A DNA stretch of 64,000 nt. It comes from Pedococcus aerophilus. Its GTDB lineage: Bacteria > Actinomycetota > Actinomycetes > Actinomycetales > Dermatophilaceae. Positions 24,669 through 32,458 of this stretch are shown in pieces (position 1 is the stretch's first letter; every line of letters begins with the position of its first letter). The stretch spans positions 186,001 to 250,000 of the forward strand of contig NZ_BAAARN010000005.1 in NCBI RefSeq assembly GCF_039532215.1. Reading direction: 5' to 3'. A program made the translations under genes and the position numbers. The notes beneath the pieces were generated by a model, which was given only the letters and a program-made list of their open reading frames with translations, was not told the origin of the DNA and did not search any database.

Positions 24669-25660
24669 GCCGCGCTCCTCGTGTCCTCGCCGGGCCGCGG
24701 CCACCCGGGGGTGGTGACGACCGGTCCGCCGTCGGCCCGGTCCAGCCGTGCCGGTATGCCGCGGGCCTCCAACCAGCCGGGGGCCTCGTCCCCGAGCACG
24801 ACCGCCGCAGTGGAAGCTGCATTGGCCTCCAGCGCGTTCACCCCCGCGCAGGTGACCTGCTCCCAGACCACCGGTGCGGTGCGTCCGGTGCGTGGGTCGA
24901 CGATGTGGTGGCGGCGTTCGCCGTTCGAGGTCCAGGTGCGCCGAGTCGTCGAGGACGTCGCGAATGCCTGCCCGTGGCCGGCCACGACCTGACGGACCTC
25001 GCCGTCGGTGCCTTCGACGCCGACCTGCCAGCCGCCCTGCGGCAGCTCACCCGAGAACGCGAGGTCGCCACCGAGGTTCACGAGGAACCCACCCTCCAGC
25101 CGGCCCGCGAGCAGCCGGGCGATGGTGTCGGCGGCATGGGCCTTGGCGCTGGCGCCCAGGCCCAGGACGGTCCCCTCAGGCACGCGCAGCCGGCGCAGGC
25201 CGAGGTCCAGCTCGACCACACGCCACCCCGGGACGGACGGACCCTCGTCGCTGCGAACGCTGCGGGCGCTGCGGGCGCTGCGGGCGCTGCGGGCGCGCAC
25301 CAGGGCGAGGTCGGCGTCGTAGCCGGACGCGATCACGGCGCGCCCGACGGTGGGGTCGACGAGCCCGTCGGTGAGACGGGCCACGCGGAGCGCCGCGGCG
25401 AGGCTGGAGGCGAAGACGGGTGACACGAGCATGCTGACGCCGTCGTGCCCCTGACGGCGGGCCAGCACGCTGACCTCGGAGTCCGCGCGGAACCGGGACA
25501 CCGCCTCATCGAGGTCCAGCAGGTGGTCGCGGGCGATGGCGATGGCGCCCCCGAGGGACTCGGGCCGCGTGACGACGAGGTGGTGGTGGGTGCCGATGGC
25601 GTCGAAGGACGCCGAGGCGGTGAAGACGTTCTGCGCGACGCGCGAGGCCTTGGTGCCCAT
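24665..25660 (-). CDS. apbE: FAD:protein FMN transferase (ApbE family)
   Basis: A 331-residue ApbE. DAIGTHHHLVV opens the domain, DPTVGRAVIASGYD follows near residue 110, and the Mg/FAD site region LGASAKAHAADTIARLL and FLVNLGGDLAFSG lie near residues 170-205; HHIVDPRTGR is the conserved end motif. ApbE links FMN covalently to Ser/Thr of target proteins, normally outside the membrane; no clear signal peptide is seen here. A 9-bp coding repeat inserts an SAR-rich loop near residue 125. It is the second gene of the redox operon. Confidence 0.88.
   Translation of the reverse strand: MGTKASRVAQNVFTASASFDAIGTHHHLVVTRPESLGGAIAIARDHLLDLDEAVSRFRADSEVSVLARRQGHDGVSMLVSPVFASSLAAALRVARLTDGLVDPTVGRAVIASGYDADLALVRARSARSARSARSVRSDEGPSVPGWRVVELDLGLRRLRVPEGTVLGLGASAKAHAADTIARLLAGRLEGGFLVNLGGDLAFSGELPQGGWQVGVEGTDGEVRQVVAGHGQAFATSSTTRRTWTSNGERRHHIVDPRTGRTAPVVWEQVTCAGVNALEANAASTAAVVLGDEAPGWLEARGIPARLDRADGGPVVTTPGWPRPGEDTRSAA
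25259..25294. repeat. Four tandem 9-bp units inside apbE
   Basis: Four exact copies of gctgcgggc, preceded by one degenerate copy (25250-25258). The unit is a multiple of three, so copy changes would keep the frame. It encodes a Ser-Ala-Arg repeat in a loop of ApbE, between DLALVRA and SDEG. Confidence 0.75.
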
Positions 25661-25665
25661 CGTCG

Positions 25666-25959
25666 TCACGACCCGCTCGTGCTGGACTGGGCCTGGCCGC
25701 CGCCCGAGGTGACCCCGGAGACGCTGCCGAAGCCCGACGAACCGGAGTCCGACGAGGCGCCGGACGAGGCGCCTGTGGAGGCGCTGGAGGAGGTGTCGTC
25801 CGACGAGCTGCTCGAGCCCGTGCCGTCGGAGCTGGCGGTGGTCGTCCCCTGGTCCGCGGCGAGGTGGACCCCGATCGCGCCGGCACCGAGCGTGGTGGCG
25901 AGGAGTGCGCCGGCCGTCCAGCGACGGGCCAGGCTCAGGGGGCTGCGGGGGTGGCTCAT
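25666..25959 (-). CDS. Short exported Ser/Gly-rich protein, first gene of redox operon
   Basis: A 97-residue protein. A basic N-terminus and hydrophobic helix (about residues 14-34, ALLATTLGAGAIGVHLAA) act as signal or anchor; the rest is a Ser/Gly/Thr/Asp-rich low-complexity tail. The tail contains TGAS and SGAS, which resemble the S/T-G-A-S/T sites flavinylated by ApbE, and apbE follows 5 nt later. The FMN_bind domain that normally carries such a site is absent, so the match may be chance. No known family was recognised. Confidence 0.6.
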   Translation of the reverse strand: MSHPRSPLSLARRWTAGALLATTLGAGAIGVHLAADQGTTTASSDGTGSSSSSDDTSSSASTGASSGASSDSGSSGFGSVSGVTSGGGQAQSSTSGS

Positions 25960-26119
25960 GGGAGGTGTCCCTTCTGCGGGTGGTGGAGCTCCACCGTCGC
26001 CCGCGGGTCTGTGCCGTGGCTGTGCGCAGGCTTCGGGTCCGGTGCCGGGTGTCTGTGCACCTGCTGTGGACGTCGGCCCGGCGAGCGCCGGGGGCGAACC
26101 GGCTGAGAGACTTCCGGGC

Positions 26120-27094
26120 ATGCGCATCACGGCACTCGCCGGTGGCGTCGGAGGTGCCCGTTTCCTGCGCGGCCTCCGCACCCACCTGGACCGCACCCCC
26201 GACCTCGCCGACAGCGAGCTGACCATCATCGGCAACACCGGTGACGACATCAGCCTGTTCGGACTCCGGGTCTGCCCCGACCTCGACACCCTCCTCTACA
26301 CCCTCGGTGGTGCGATCCACGAGGGCCAGGGCTGGGGCCGCGCGGACGAGAGCCACCGCCTCCAGGGTGAGCTCGCGGCATACGGGGCGGAGCCGCAGTG
26401 GTTCGCCCTCGGGGACCTGGACTTCGGCACCCACGTCGTGCGCTCGCAGTGGCTCGGGCAGGGCCTGTCCCTGTCGGACGTCACCGGACGCCTGGCCCAG
26501 CGCTGGGGGCTGCCGGACCAGCGGATCCGGTTGCTACCCATGACGGACTCCCCCGTCGAGACGCACGTGGTCGTCGAGGACGAGGAGGGCCAGCGCGCCA
26601 TCCACTTCCAGGAGTGGTGGGTGCGCCACCAGGCGTCGATCCCGGCGCAGCGGTTCGTCGCCGTGGGGATGGACCGCGCCACCGCGGCCCCGGGCGTCCT
26701 CGACGCCATCCGGCAGGCCGACGTCGTCATCCTCCCGCCGAGCAACCCCGTCGTCTCGATCGGCATCATCTTGGGGGTCCCGGGAGTTCGGGATGCGTTG
26801 CGCGGCAGCGCTGCTCCCGTCGTCGGCGTCTCCCCGCTGGTGGGTGGCATGCCGGTCCGCGGCCACGCGGACGCGTGCCTGGCGACCATCGGGGTCGAGT
26901 GCACCCCGAGCGCCGTGGCCGGTCTCTACGAGGACTTCCTCGACGGCTGGCTCGTCGCGACCGAGGACGAGCCGCAGGTGCGGCTGCGCAAGGCGGCGGT
27001 CCGTGGCCGCCCGCTGCTCATGACCGACCGTGACGCCGCCGCCGACCTGGCGGGCGCGGCCCTCGACCTCGCCCTCGAGCTCAAGGGCGCCTGA
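26120..27094 (+). CDS. fbiA: 2-phospho-L-lactate transferase (coenzyme F420 biosynthesis)
   Basis: A 324-residue CofD/FbiA. It opens ITALAGGVGGARFLRGL, the phosphate-binding Gly-rich turn, and has IIGNTGDD and LPPSNPVVSIG, both typical of CofD. In actinobacteria the enzyme joins the phosphoenolpyruvate-derived moiety to Fo to make dehydro-F420-0. ATG 26120 starts right at the first strand; the long upstream open frame is not conserved-looking. fbiB follows 2 nt later. fbiC and fbiD are not in this window. Confidence 0.93.
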   Translation: MRITALAGGVGGARFLRGLRTHLDRTPDLADSELTIIGNTGDDISLFGLRVCPDLDTLLYTLGGAIHEGQGWGRADESHRLQGELAAYGAEPQWFALGDLDFGTHVVRSQWLGQGLSLSDVTGRLAQRWGLPDQRIRLLPMTDSPVETHVVVEDEEGQRAIHFQEWWVRHQASIPAQRFVAVGMDRATAAPGVLDAIRQADVVILPPSNPVVSIGIILGVPGVRDALRGSAAPVVGVSPLVGGMPVRGHADACLATIGVECTPSAVAGLYEDFLDGWLVATEDEPQVRLRKAAVRGRPLLMTDRDAAADLAGAALDLALELKGA

Positions 27095-27096
27095 CC

Positions 27097-28179
27097 GTGC
27101 CCGACCTGCGCGTCATCCCGGTGCCCGGCGTCCCCGAGGTCCGGGAGGACGACGACCTGGCGGCGCTGCTGGTCACGGCGCTGCGGGCGCGCGGGGCCGA
27201 CCTCGAGGAGGGTGACGTCCTGGTCGTCTCGAGCAAGGTCGTCTCCAAGGCCCTCGGGCTGTGGGCCGACGGCAGGGACCGGTCGCTGGCGATCGCCGCC
27301 CAGACCATGCGCACCGTTGCCGAACGCCGCTCGGAGGACCGACTCACCTCCGTCGTGGAGGCCGTGGCCGGCCCGGTGATGGCCGCCGCCGGCGTGGACG
27401 CCTCCAACACCGGCGACCGTGACGACGTGCTCGTGCTCCCGGCCGACCCCGACGCCGAGGCCCAGCGCCTGCGCGAGGCGTTGCTGGCGGCGACCGGGCT
27501 CGGCCGCCTCGGCGTCGTCCTCAGCGACACCGCCGGCCGCCCCTGGCGCAGCGGGCAGACCGACTTCGCCCTGGGCGCCAGCGGGGTCGACGTCCTCGAC
27601 GACCTCCGCGGTGCGGTGGACGCCGACGGCCGCGCGCTCGCCGTGACGGCGCGGGCTGTCGCGGACGAGATCGCCTCGGCCGCCGACCTCGTCAAGGGCA
27701 AGTCCGACGCCGTCCCGGCCGCCGTCGTGCGCGGCACCCCGTGGGCCGGTGAGACCCACGGAGCAGGGGCCCGCAGCCTCGTCCGGACCGGAGCAGGTGA
27801 CTGGTTCGCGCTCGGTCACGCCGAGGCGGTGCGGTCGGCGCTGGGAGTCCGCCCCGGCACCGAGGCCGCCCGCGAGGTCGGGATCCCCTCTGTCGCACCA
27901 GAATCCCTCGCCGAGCGCATCGCCCGCGCGGCGGCCGTCGCCCTGCGCGAGTGTGAGACCGCCGGCGTGGATGTCGGCCGCGCCGACGGGAGCACCGGTG
28001 CCGGGGACGACAACGCCGCGAGCCTCGACCTGCAGGTGTCCGCAGCGACGCCCTACGAGCTCGGCGTCGTCGTCGCGCGGCTCCAGGTGGCCCTGTGGGG
28101 AGAGGGGATCGACGCCGTCGTGCCCACCGAGGCCGGCGGTGACAGCCTGACGCTGCGCGCGAGCCACCGGATCCACTGA
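27097..28179 (+). CDS. fbiB: Coenzyme F420-0:L-glutamate ligase with atypical C-terminus
   Basis: A 360-residue protein. Residues 1-245 are a CofE ligase with DVLVVSSKVVSKALG and SDTAGRPWRSGQTDFALG, which adds glutamates to F420-0. Mycobacterial FbiB is about 450 residues and ends in an FMN nitroreductase-like domain that reduces dehydro-F420. Here only about 115 residues follow the ligase, starting with the linker-like DWFALGHAEA and then a segment I do not recognise as nitroreductase. It starts with GTG two bases after the fbiA stop. Confidence 0.88.
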   Translation: MPDLRVIPVPGVPEVREDDDLAALLVTALRARGADLEEGDVLVVSSKVVSKALGLWADGRDRSLAIAAQTMRTVAERRSEDRLTSVVEAVAGPVMAAAGVDASNTGDRDDVLVLPADPDAEAQRLREALLAATGLGRLGVVLSDTAGRPWRSGQTDFALGASGVDVLDDLRGAVDADGRALAVTARAVADEIASAADLVKGKSDAVPAAVVRGTPWAGETHGAGARSLVRTGAGDWFALGHAEAVRSALGVRPGTEAAREVGIPSVAPESLAERIARAAAVALRECETAGVDVGRADGSTGAGDDNAASLDLQVSAATPYELGVVVARLQVALWGEGIDAVVPTEAGGDSLTLRASHRIH

Positions 28180-28180
28180 C

Positions 28181-28747
28181 GTGGAGCGGCAGTCGGGCCC
28201 CACGGGCTGCACGGTCTCGACCGTCGCGGACGCCGGGCTGCCGCGCCGGCAGGCCCGTGCGCTGGTCGACTTCGCCGCGCGCGACCCCCGCGTGTGGCGC
28301 AACGTGCTGCTCACCTGGCTCGTCGTCGTGGCCGCCCTCGCCGTGGCGCTACTCGTGGCCACCCCGACGATCTCCCCTGCGCAGCAACGCCTCTCGCTGG
28401 GAGCGACGGTCCTGGTCGCCCTCATGGCGGCGCCCACGACCTGGGTCAGCTGGTACCTCTCGACGATGCACAAGCTCCGCAACGTGCTCGCCCAGCAGTG
28501 CCCGCCCGGGACGGTCATCGGGTCGCGGATCACGGCCGACACGGTGACGTTCGCCGTCGGTGAGGTCGCGCACTCCTTCACCTACGAGGCGATCAGCCAC
28601 GTGTCGCAGGTCGACGACGTGCTGGTCGTCAAGCCCCGCAACCACATCGTCTTCTCGGTGCCGGTCGCCGCGGTCGACCCCGGCGACCTCGCCCACCTGC
28701 GCAGCCGCATCGTCAACGAGCCCGCGTCCCGGGCGTCGACGAGCTGA
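28181..28747 (+). CDS. YcxB-like membrane protein
   Basis: A 188-residue protein with two adjacent helices (about residues 42-62 and 70-90) and a C-terminal region with FTYEAISHVSQVDDVLVVKP, close to the PH-like YcxB C-terminal domain. It follows fbiB immediately with a GTG start and may be cotranscribed with it, but a link to F420 is not suggested by the sequence. The function of the family is unknown. It converges on the AlkA-like gene with only 4 nt between the stops. Confidence 0.65.
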   Translation: MERQSGPTGCTVSTVADAGLPRRQARALVDFAARDPRVWRNVLLTWLVVVAALAVALLVATPTISPAQQRLSLGATVLVALMAAPTTWVSWYLSTMHKLRNVLAQQCPPGTVIGSRITADTVTFAVGEVAHSFTYEAISHVSQVDDVLVVKPRNHIVFSVPVAAVDPGDLAHLRSRIVNEPASRASTS

Positions 28748-28751
28748 GTCC

Positions 28752-29687
28752 TCAGCCGCGCCTGGTCGGCAGGTGGGTCCGCGGCGACATCCGCGGGCCG
28801 TGCCTGGGACGGAACTGACCGTCGAGCTCGAGCAGCCGTTGCACGCGGTACCGGTGCCCGCGGTAGGGCTCGAGGAGCTCGGCCAGCACGTCGTCGTCCC
28901 TGGCCTCCCCGAGCAGGGCCCAGGTGATGTTCTTGGCCACGTGGTAGTCGCCGAAGCTCACCGCGTCGGCGTCGCCCAGGGCTCGCTGCGCCACCTCCGA
29001 GGACGTCCAGACCCCGATGCCCGGTATGGCGCGCAGCCGGGCCCGCGCGTCCGTGGTGGACATCGCGGCGCACTCCTCCAACCGGCCGGCGGACTTCGCG
29101 GCCCGGACGGCGGTGCCCGAGCGGGCCCCGTCGACCGAGGCCTTCAACCACTCCCACGACGGCACCGCGGCCCAGGTCGCGGCGTCGGGGGCGACCCAGA
29201 GCCTGCGGGCCTCCCCAGGACCCGGAGCCCGCGAACCGAACCGGTGGACCAGCGTGCGGTACCCCCCGAACGCCTCCTGCCCGGTGACCTTCTGCTCGAT
29301 GACGGCCGGCACCAACGCGTGCAGGACCAGGCCCGACCGCGGGACGTGCCACGCGGCATACCGGCGGTGGGCCCTGGCGACCTGCGGGTGGTGAGCCACG
29401 AACCCGCTCTCGTCGTCGTCGCCGCCGAGCAGCGAGGGCACCTGGGACAGGGCCCAGTCGGCCCCCGGGCCCCACGCCCAGGCGCTCACCTCACCGTCGT
29501 CGGACCGCTGCACGAGCCGCAGCGTGACCGGCCCCTGCGGCGTGGGCAGGCCCAGCCACCAACCCTGCCCGCGATCGGACTGGAAGGTCGGGTCGCCACC
29601 CCCGCGACGCAGGACGGAGATCACCAACCCCACCGAGACCGGCCGCGAGGGACGCCAGACGCGGGTCTGCTCGGGCGTCGGGGACAT
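28752..29687 (-). CDS. DNA-3-methyladenine glycosylase-like protein (HhH-GPD)
   Basis: A 311-residue HhH-GPD protein of the AlkA type. IPGIGVWTSSEVAQRALGD forms the helix-hairpin-helix and Gly/Pro-rich loop, and the following FGDYHVAKN supplies the Asp that attacks the glycosidic bond. It would excise alkylated bases in base excision repair. The N-terminal 100 residues form the AlkA-type domain. I start at ATG 29687, since a box close to the leaderless type (GACACT) lies 6 nt upstream. It is divergent from the DUF3105 gene. Confidence 0.85.
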   Translation of the reverse strand: MSPTPEQTRVWRPSRPVSVGLVISVLRRGGGDPTFQSDRGQGWWLGLPTPQGPVTLRLVQRSDDGEVSAWAWGPGADWALSQVPSLLGGDDDESGFVAHHPQVARAHRRYAAWHVPRSGLVLHALVPAVIEQKVTGQEAFGGYRTLVHRFGSRAPGPGEARRLWVAPDAATWAAVPSWEWLKASVDGARSGTAVRAAKSAGRLEECAAMSTTDARARLRAIPGIGVWTSSEVAQRALGDADAVSFGDYHVAKNITWALLGEARDDDVLAELLEPYRGHRYRVQRLLELDGQFRPRHGPRMSPRTHLPTRRG

Positions 29688-29735
29688 GGGGCCAGTGTCG
29701 CGCGTTGGGGTGACAACGACCGCAGGTGGGCCACG

Positions 29736-29741
29736 TAGACT
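29736..29741 (+). promoter_or_regulatory. Possible -10 box for the DUF3105 gene
   Basis: TAGACT, 34 nt before GTG 29776. GTGACA at 29710-29715 could be a -35 box, though the 20-nt spacing is long. The transcript would carry a short leader with GAGGAA as ribosome binding site. Confidence 0.35.
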
Positions 29742-29775
29742 CTGCGCGACCCGACCCCGAGCCACCGAGGAACCC

Positions 29776-30477
29776 GTGAGCAACAAGCGTGCGAGCCAGG
29801 ACCGCAAGGCCCGACTGGCCGAGATCCAGAACCAGCAGAAGGCCAAGGAGCGCAAGGTCAAGGCCGGCATCGCCGCCGGTGTCGCCGTGCTCCTGGTGGG
29901 CCTGGGCGGTGTCATCTTCTACGCCATCAACGACGCGAAGTCGCAGCAGCTGCAGAACCTCGGGGTCACCGTGGCCGCCGCGAGCTGCGACGCCCCGACG
30001 ACCGACTCCGGTGGTGGCACCGGCGAGCACGTCGGCCCCGGCTCGAACAAGCCCGACCAGACCTCGGTCGACTACGACACCATCCCCCCGAGCCACGGCG
30101 CGCACTTCGCCACCCCTGACGTGAGCGGCCGCGACTTCTACTCCGCGGACGACCGCCCGGCCCTGGAGACCCTGGTCCACAACCTCGAGCACGGCTACAC
30201 CGTCCTCTGGTACGACGGCAGCAAGGTCAAGGACACCGCGCTGCTCCAGGACGTCGCCGACAAGGGCAACAAGCTCCCCGAGTCGACCGGCAAGTTCAAG
30301 GTCGTCGAGTGGGACGCCTCCCGCGGCGCGTTCCCCGCGGGCAAGCCCTACGCCCTGGTCCACTGGGCCAAGGACGCCGGTCACCGCCAGATGTGCGGCG
30401 ACCTGTCCGGCCAGGCCGTGGTCGACTTCGTCAAGAAGTACCCGGCCAGCGACACGCAGGAGCCCGGCGCCCCCTGA
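29776..30477 (+). CDS. DUF3105 membrane-anchored protein
   Basis: A 233-residue protein. A strongly basic N-terminus (RKARLAEIQNQQKAKERKVK) is followed by one helix (about residues 33-54) and an extracellular DUF3105 domain with YDTIPPSHGAHF, VHNLEHGYTVLWYD and a Cys near each end of the domain. The His-rich motifs suggest metal binding, but no function is established. Start: GTG 29776, preceded by GAGGAA. A strong hairpin lies 40 nt after the stop. Confidence 0.85.
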   Translation: MSNKRASQDRKARLAEIQNQQKAKERKVKAGIAAGVAVLLVGLGGVIFYAINDAKSQQLQNLGVTVAAASCDAPTTDSGGGTGEHVGPGSNKPDQTSVDYDTIPPSHGAHFATPDVSGRDFYSADDRPALETLVHNLEHGYTVLWYDGSKVKDTALLQDVADKGNKLPESTGKFKVVEWDASRGAFPAGKPYALVHWAKDAGHRQMCGDLSGQAVVDFVKKYPASDTQEPGAP

Positions 30478-30517
30478 TCGGCGCCCACCGGTCCTGCTCC
30501 CGCAGCGACCACGCCAC

Positions 30518-30558
30518 GACAGCTGTGCCGTCCGCTCACCGCGGGCGGCACAGCTGTC
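30518..30558. terminator. Bidirectional terminator hairpin
   Basis: An 18-bp stem, perfect but for one wobble pair, with a 5-nt loop (arms 30518-30535 and 30541-30558). It lies between the convergent DUF3105 and methyltransferase genes. No T-run follows on either strand, so it may act without a classic U-tract. Confidence 0.75.
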
Positions 30559-30586
30559 TGTGCGCCCGTTGCCGGGCCGCGCGAGG

Positions 30587-31456
30587 TCAGCGCCGGCGGC
30601 GGAAGGTGAGCAGGATGAACGTGTAGTCGAGGCCGACGCGGTCCCAGTGCACCGGGCGCTCCTCGTGCGAGAGGGCGTCGGAGGTCGACAGGTCGCCGAC
30701 GAGGTCGAGCCCCGCCGCGTCCGCCGTCGCCACGAGGGCGTGGATGTCCTCGGGCGAGAAGATCTTGACCTCGCTGCCGTAGGCGATCCGCCCCGTGGTG
30801 TCGGGCGGCGACTGGTCGTAGTCGGTGGAGACGCACAGCACCCCGCCGGGACGCAGCACGCGGGCGCTCTCGCGCAGGAACCCCTCGAGGGGCACACCGT
30901 GCTCGATGACCGACATGCAGGTGATGGCGTCGAGGGAGCCGGCGGGCAACCCGGTGTCCGTCACGTCTCCGTGGCGGAAGACCACCCCGTCGCGGTGCAC
31001 CTCGTCGCCGAACTCCAGGTTGATGCCGATGAGCGAGCCCGGGCGCGCGCCCAGGCCGTAGAGGCGCAGCCACGGCAGCACGGGCGAGTACCGGGCGCTG
31101 CCGGCGTCCATGACCCGGGCGGAGCGGCTGCCGTCGTCGGCCATCGACAGGACGGCACCCACGGCCCCGAGGGCGTCCCAGTTCTTCGGCTGGTCGCGGT
31201 GCAGCGGCAGGCGCAGGTGACGGCCCTCGGCCACCGCCCGCTCCCAGTCGGCGCGCGTGCGCAGGACCGCCGTCGGGGCCACCGAGGTCGGGACGGGACG
31301 GTTCGCGGCATACCCACGTCGGGCCTCGGCCCGGCGCTGGACGGCGACCCTCCCCCACAGCACGCGCTCCGCGCCGCGCTTGGCGATGGCGAGCAGGGGT
31401 CCTCCGGGCGGTGCGGCCACCTGGCCCGAGGGAGCGGCCTCGTCTGGCGTGGTCAT
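30587..31456 (-). CDS. Class I SAM-dependent methyltransferase
   Basis: A 289-residue protein. The Rossmann fold shows VMDAGSARYSP as motif I, DVTDTGLPAGSLDAITCMSVIEH as motif II/IV, and ARVLRPGGVLCVSTDY as the typical post-motif. The pattern matches methyltransferases found with glycosyltransferases. It is the last of three genes with the LPG-synthase-like and GT4-fusion genes, but TAGATT 6 nt before ATG 31456 suggests its own leaderless transcript. It probably methylates a surface glycan; the acceptor is unknown. Confidence 0.8.
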   Translation of the reverse strand: MTTPDEAAPSGQVAAPPGGPLLAIAKRGAERVLWGRVAVQRRAEARRGYAANRPVPTSVAPTAVLRTRADWERAVAEGRHLRLPLHRDQPKNWDALGAVGAVLSMADDGSRSARVMDAGSARYSPVLPWLRLYGLGARPGSLIGINLEFGDEVHRDGVVFRHGDVTDTGLPAGSLDAITCMSVIEHGVPLEGFLRESARVLRPGGVLCVSTDYDQSPPDTTGRIAYGSEVKIFSPEDIHALVATADAAGLDLVGDLSTSDALSHEERPVHWDRVGLDYTFILLTFRRRR

Positions 31457-31462
31457 TGCGGC

Positions 31463-31468
31463 AATCTA
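31463..31468 (-). promoter_or_regulatory. -10 box overlapping the stop of the upstream gene
   Basis: TAGATT on the minus strand, 6 nt before ATG 31456. Its first three bases are the TAG stop codon of the LPG-synthase-like gene. This suggests an internal, leaderless promoter for the methyltransferase. Confidence 0.45.
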
Positions 31469-32458
31469 TCCTCCGGTCGGGCCGTCGACGACGACCGTGT
31501 CCTGCTGAGGGTCCTGCTCGCGTTCCTCGCGGGTGGTGATGAGGTGGTGCGAGCGGGCGTACAGCCATCCGAGCAGCGCGAACAGCACGTCGGCCATGAC
31601 GGTGAGGAAGCGCGACAGGACCACCACGGCAGTCGCTGCCGACGTCGACGTGACGGGGGCGAGCATGAGGACGAGCAGGCCCTCGCGCACCCCGACCCCT
31701 GCGGGCAGGATGACGCTGAACATCGCCAGCGAGGACGCGAGCGCGAACCCGGAGATGGTCGCGAGCGCCAGGGCCGGGGTGTCGTAGTCGACGCCGGTCC
31801 CCCGCGCGAGCACGAACGCGTGCAGGCCCGAGCAGATCCACGCGGCGACGAACAGGCCGCTGGCACCGAGGACGGCACGGCCGGAGAGCTCGCGCTCGAG
31901 GGGTTCGCGGCGCAGGACCCTCAGGACGGTCGCGACGAGCCAGTTGAGCAGCTTGGGCCACAGCACCAGGCACAGGAGCGGGACCATGAGCAGGACCACC
32001 CAGCCGGTGGTCGCCGAGTCGCCGCGCGTGAGGAGCAGGGGCACCGCGGGCATTCCGACGAGCAGCCCCGCGATCGCCGCGAGCGCCACCGTCACGAACG
32101 CCACGACGGCCGAGCGCCGGCGCGGGATCTGCAGCCGCATGCCCATCTCGGCCTGCACGACGATGCTCCAGACGGCTCCGGGCAGGTACTTGCCGAGCTG
32201 TCCCACGAAGAAGACACCGCCGGCCGGGGCGACGTGCAGGTTCGTCCCTAGGTCGGCGAGCAGCACCCGCCACCCGAGGAGCGTGAAGATCGGGGGCAGG
32301 CACACGAGCAGGGCCGCGAGCGCGAAGGTGCTGCCGTCGATGTTGCGGATGTCGGTCGACACCTCGGCCCAGTTGCGGGCGACGGCGATGCTCACCGCCG
32401 TGACGACGAGCAGCGCCAGCACGATGCGCAGGACGGTGAAGAGCCTGGCGCGCGTCAT
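31466..32458 (-). CDS. Lysylphosphatidylglycerol synthase TM-region-like protein (UPF0104)
   Basis: A 330-residue polytopic membrane protein with about eight helices and the family segment VCLPPIFTLLGWRVLLADLG, matching the flippase-like domain of MprF (UPF0104/AglD-like). Such proteins without the synthase half are common in glycan clusters and may flip lipids. The start ATG lies next to the stop of the GT4-fusion gene (1-base overlap at 32458), so translation is coupled. No catalytic domain is present. Confidence 0.82.
   Translation of the reverse strand: MTRARLFTVLRIVLALLVVTAVSIAVARNWAEVSTDIRNIDGSTFALAALLVCLPPIFTLLGWRVLLADLGTNLHVAPAGGVFFVGQLGKYLPGAVWSIVVQAEMGMRLQIPRRRSAVVAFVTVALAAIAGLLVGMPAVPLLLTRGDSATTGWVVLLMVPLLCLVLWPKLLNWLVATVLRVLRREPLERELSGRAVLGASGLFVAAWICSGLHAFVLARGTGVDYDTPALALATISGFALASSLAMFSVILPAGVGVREGLLVLMLAPVTSTSAATAVVVLSRFLTVMADVLFALLGWLYARSHHLITTREEREQDPQQDTVVVDGPTGG

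Noticed and set aside
25445-26119. N-terminal extension of fbiA
   Set aside because: The frame is open for 225 codons upstream of ATG 26120 but covers apbE and the Ser-rich gene on the opposite strand; CofD begins with ITALAGGVGG.
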